Shown: piece by piece, positions 61,957 to 64,000 of the stretch
How the letters are laid out: each line of letters begins with the position of its first letter
Position numbering within the stretch: the first letter of the stretch is position 1
Assembly (NCBI RefSeq): GCF_028640845.1
Contig: NC_080546.1
Coordinates: 69,407,205-69,471,204 of the forward strand
Direction: 5' to 3'
DNA: 64,000 nt
Origin: Ahaetulla prasina
Lineage: Eukaryota; Chordata; Lepidosauria; Squamata; Colubridae
Made by a program: the position numbers and the translations under genes
The notes under the pieces: generated by a model
Database searches by the model: none
What the model saw: the letters and a program-made list of their open reading frames with translations, nothing else
What the model was told of the DNA's origin: nothing

Positions 61957-62527
61957 GTCAGTGATTGGCAACATATTATGGGATTTAGGAATTTTATTAT
62001 GGTGCAATTTCTGCCCTGACTTAATGTAGAATCAACTTTCAAGTTTTTAAACGCCATAAAAATAGGCAAGATGGTGAGCCATATTGTGAGAAATCTGTCT
62101 GCTACTTTTTGACTTACTAATTCCTTGTTGCTATATAGATATAGCATATAACTGCAGTATGTCACAGAAGTGAGTACACCCCCTCACATTTTGTAAATAT
62201 TTAAGTATATCTTTTCATGTTACAACACTGAAGAAATGACACTTGACTATAATGTAAAGTAGTGAGTATACAGCTTGTATAACGGTGTAAATGTGCTGTC
62301 CCCTCAAAATAACGCAACACACAGCCATTAATGTATAAATTGCTGGCAACAAAAGTGAGTACACCCCTAAGTGATAATGTCCAAATCGGGCACAAGTAGC
62401 TGTTTTTCCTCCCTGGTGTCATGTGATGTGTTAGTGTTAGAAGGTTTCAGGTGTGAAGGGGCAGCAAGTGTGTTAAATTTGGTGTTATCGCTCTCACTCT
62501 CTCATACTGGTCACTGGAAGTTCAATA

Positions 62528-63770
62528 TGGCACCTCATGGCAATGAACTCTGAGGATCAGAAACAATAAATTGTTGCTCTACATCAGAGGTTCCCAATCT
62601 TTTTTGCCCGCGGCTCCCCCGGAAATCCGACCTGCAACTGCGCATGCGCACCAGACGTGCCCGCGGCTCCCCGGAAATCCGACCTGCAACTGCGCATGCG
62701 CACCAGACGCCCCAGAAATGGCGCATCAGCGCCGGACCCAGCGGGCGCAGATATTCCGCGGCGCCCCCATGACGATATCGCGGCTCCCTGGGGAGCCGCG
62801 GCTCACAGTTTGGGAATCACTGCTCTACATAATGATAGCCTAGGCTATAAGATTGCCAAGACCCGGAAACTGAGCTGCAGCACGGTGGCCAAGACATGGT
62901 TTAACAGGACAGGTTCCACTTAGAACAGGCCTCGTCATGGTCAACCAAAGAAGTTGAGTGCCCGTGCTCAGCGTCTTATCCAGAAGTTGGCTTTGGGAAA
63001 TAGACGTATGAATGCTACCAGCATTGCTGCAGAGGTTGAAGGGGTGGGGGGTTAGCCTATCAGTGCTTAGACCATACACCGCACACTGCATCAAATTCAT
63101 CTGCAGGGCTGTCGTCCCAGAAGGAAGCCTCTTCTAAAGATAATGCACAAGAAATCCCACAAACGGTTTGCTGCAGACAAGCAGACTTAGGGCATGGATT
63201 CCTGGAACCATGTCCTGTGGTCCAATGAGTCCAAGAGAAACTTATCTGGTTCAGATGGAATCAAGCGTGTGTGGTGGCAATCAGGTGAGGAGTACAAAGA
63301 CAAGTGTGTCTTGCCTACAGTCAGGCATGGTGGGAATGTCATGGTCTGGGGCTGCATGAGTTCTGCCGGCACTGGGGAGCTACATTTCATTGAGGGAACC
63401 ATGAATGCCAACATGTACTGTGACATACTGAAGCAGACCAAACCCTTCGGAGACTGGGCTGCAGGGCAGTATTCCAACCACTGCCTTACTAAAGTTGAGG
63501 GTAAAGCTGATGGATTGGCTAAGCATGCCTCCAGATCTAAACCCTATTGAGCATCTGTGGGGCATCCTGAAATGGAAGTTGGAGTTGTGCAAGATCTCTA
63601 ACATCCACCAGCTCTGTGACGTTGTCATGGAGGAATGGAAGAGGACTCCAGTGGCAACCTATGAAACTCTGGTGAACTCTGTGCCCAAGAGGGTTAAGGC
63701 AGTGCTGGAAAAGAATGGTGGCCACACAAAATATTGTCACTTTGGGCCCCATTTGGACATTATCACTTAG
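62528..63770 (+). pseudogene. Decayed Tc1 transposase
   Basis: Segments in several frames: MAPHGNEL; YKIAKTRKLSCSTVAKTWFN (HTH); VLWSNESK, where the first catalytic Asp is Asn; GNVMVWGCMSSAGTGELHFI; and PPDLNPIEHLWGILKWKLE with the Glu. The region with the second Asp (before about 63480) is deleted. At least four stops or shifts plus the hAT insertion. It cannot make active enzyme. Confidence 0.85.
62585..62822. mobile_element. hAT-type element nested in the Tc1 element
   Basis: Ends CAGAGGTTCCCAA and TTGGGAATCACTG; duplication CTCTACAT is exact (62577-62584, 62823-62830). A GC-rich unit of about 52 bp that starts CCCGCGGCTCC is present twice in tandem (about 62607-62659 and 62660-62710) with the second copy one base shorter. 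Confidence 0.93.
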
Positions 63771-64000
63771 GGATGTACTCACTTTTGTTGCCAGCAGTTT
63801 AGACATGAATGGCTGTGTGTTGCGTTATTTTGAGGGGACAGCACATTTACACTGTTATACAAAATGTATACTCTCTACTTTACATTTACAAAATGTGAGG
63901 GGGTGTACTTGCTTCTGTGACATAATGTATATAGCTATAAATAAAAGTGTTCTTAAAACTGAGGATTCATTAGAATAAAATTATGGACAAGGAGAAGAAA

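Larger units (their letters stand above)
62160..63922 (+). mobile_element. Second Tc1-like transposon, inactive
   Basis: It begins TGTCACAGAAGTGAGTACAC and ends GTGTACTTGCTTCTGTGACA, inverted, with TA on both sides (62158-62159, 63923-63924). Further inverted copies of GAGTACACCCCTAAGTGATA lie at 62358-62377 and near 63765-63785. It holds a decayed transposase and a nested hAT element (62585-62822). It is a different family from 33868-35476. Confidence 0.93.

Noticed and set aside
61957..64000. Search for GUCY1B1 exon 12 (expected start ITIGIHTG)
   Set aside because: Not present in any frame; the space is taken by the Tc1 element and about 250 bp of flanking intron.

Overview
This is a stretch of a squamate reptile nuclear genome, most likely a snake. 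It carries one real protein-coding gene, GUCY1B1 (soluble guanylate cyclase subunit beta-1), on the + strand. The gene enters at its CpG-rich promoter and runs off the right edge. Eleven coding exons can be placed exactly (6182-6184, 6654-6727, 32166-32266, 33453-33571, 37804-38001, 50837-51067, 51987-52103, 53063-53196, 54136-54333, 60631-60868, 61816-61956). All junctions are GT-AG, phases agree, and the exons give residues 1-518 without a stop. The missing C-terminal exons must lie beyond 64000. Residue numbering matches the mammalian protein: His105 (heme ligand), Tyr135/Ser137/Arg139, Cys78, Cys122 and Glu473 all fall where expected.

The organism call rests on the repeats: a Sauria-type tRNA SINE, a BovB LINE tail, L2 and CR1 LINEs, a CR1/L3-like LINE whose 3' end carries an AATAG microsatellite (a combination I recall being described in snakes), a Penelope-like family, a DIRS element and many hAT and Tc1/mariner elements.

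Layout. 1-5800 is upstream DNA with a TA-flanked palindromic element, a CA microsatellite and a LINE RT on the minus strand. 5800-6184 is the TATA-less promoter and exon 1. 6728-32165 is a 25-kb intron filled with SINEs, LINEs, a TA-flanked element carrying what looks like exon 1 of UBA2, solo LTRs and several hAT elements with exact 8-bp target duplications. 32166-38001 holds exons 3-5, with a nearly intact Tc1 transposon and two hAT hairpins between them. 38002-50836 is a 13-kb intron with a BovB tail, two Penelope-like insertions (one an inverted head-to-head pair, the other interrupted by an L2 LINE) and a solo LTR. 50837-54333 holds exons 6-9. Intron 9 (54334-60630) contains a 5-kb DIRS retrotransposon. 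Exons 10 and 11 follow, and the last intron holds a dead Tc1 element with a hAT element nested inside.

Functionally, the encoded subunit pairs with an alpha subunit to form the nitric-oxide receptor that makes cGMP. Nothing else in the window is likely to be an expressed cellular protein. The main points of interest are in the mobile DNA: a captured UBA2 exon, hammerhead-like folds in the Penelope terminal repeats, an in-frame Penelope/L2 chimeric reading frame, a DIRS element that keeps its recombinase residues, and a large fold-back element ending about 100 bp before exon 3. Homologies are by eye; no database search was run.
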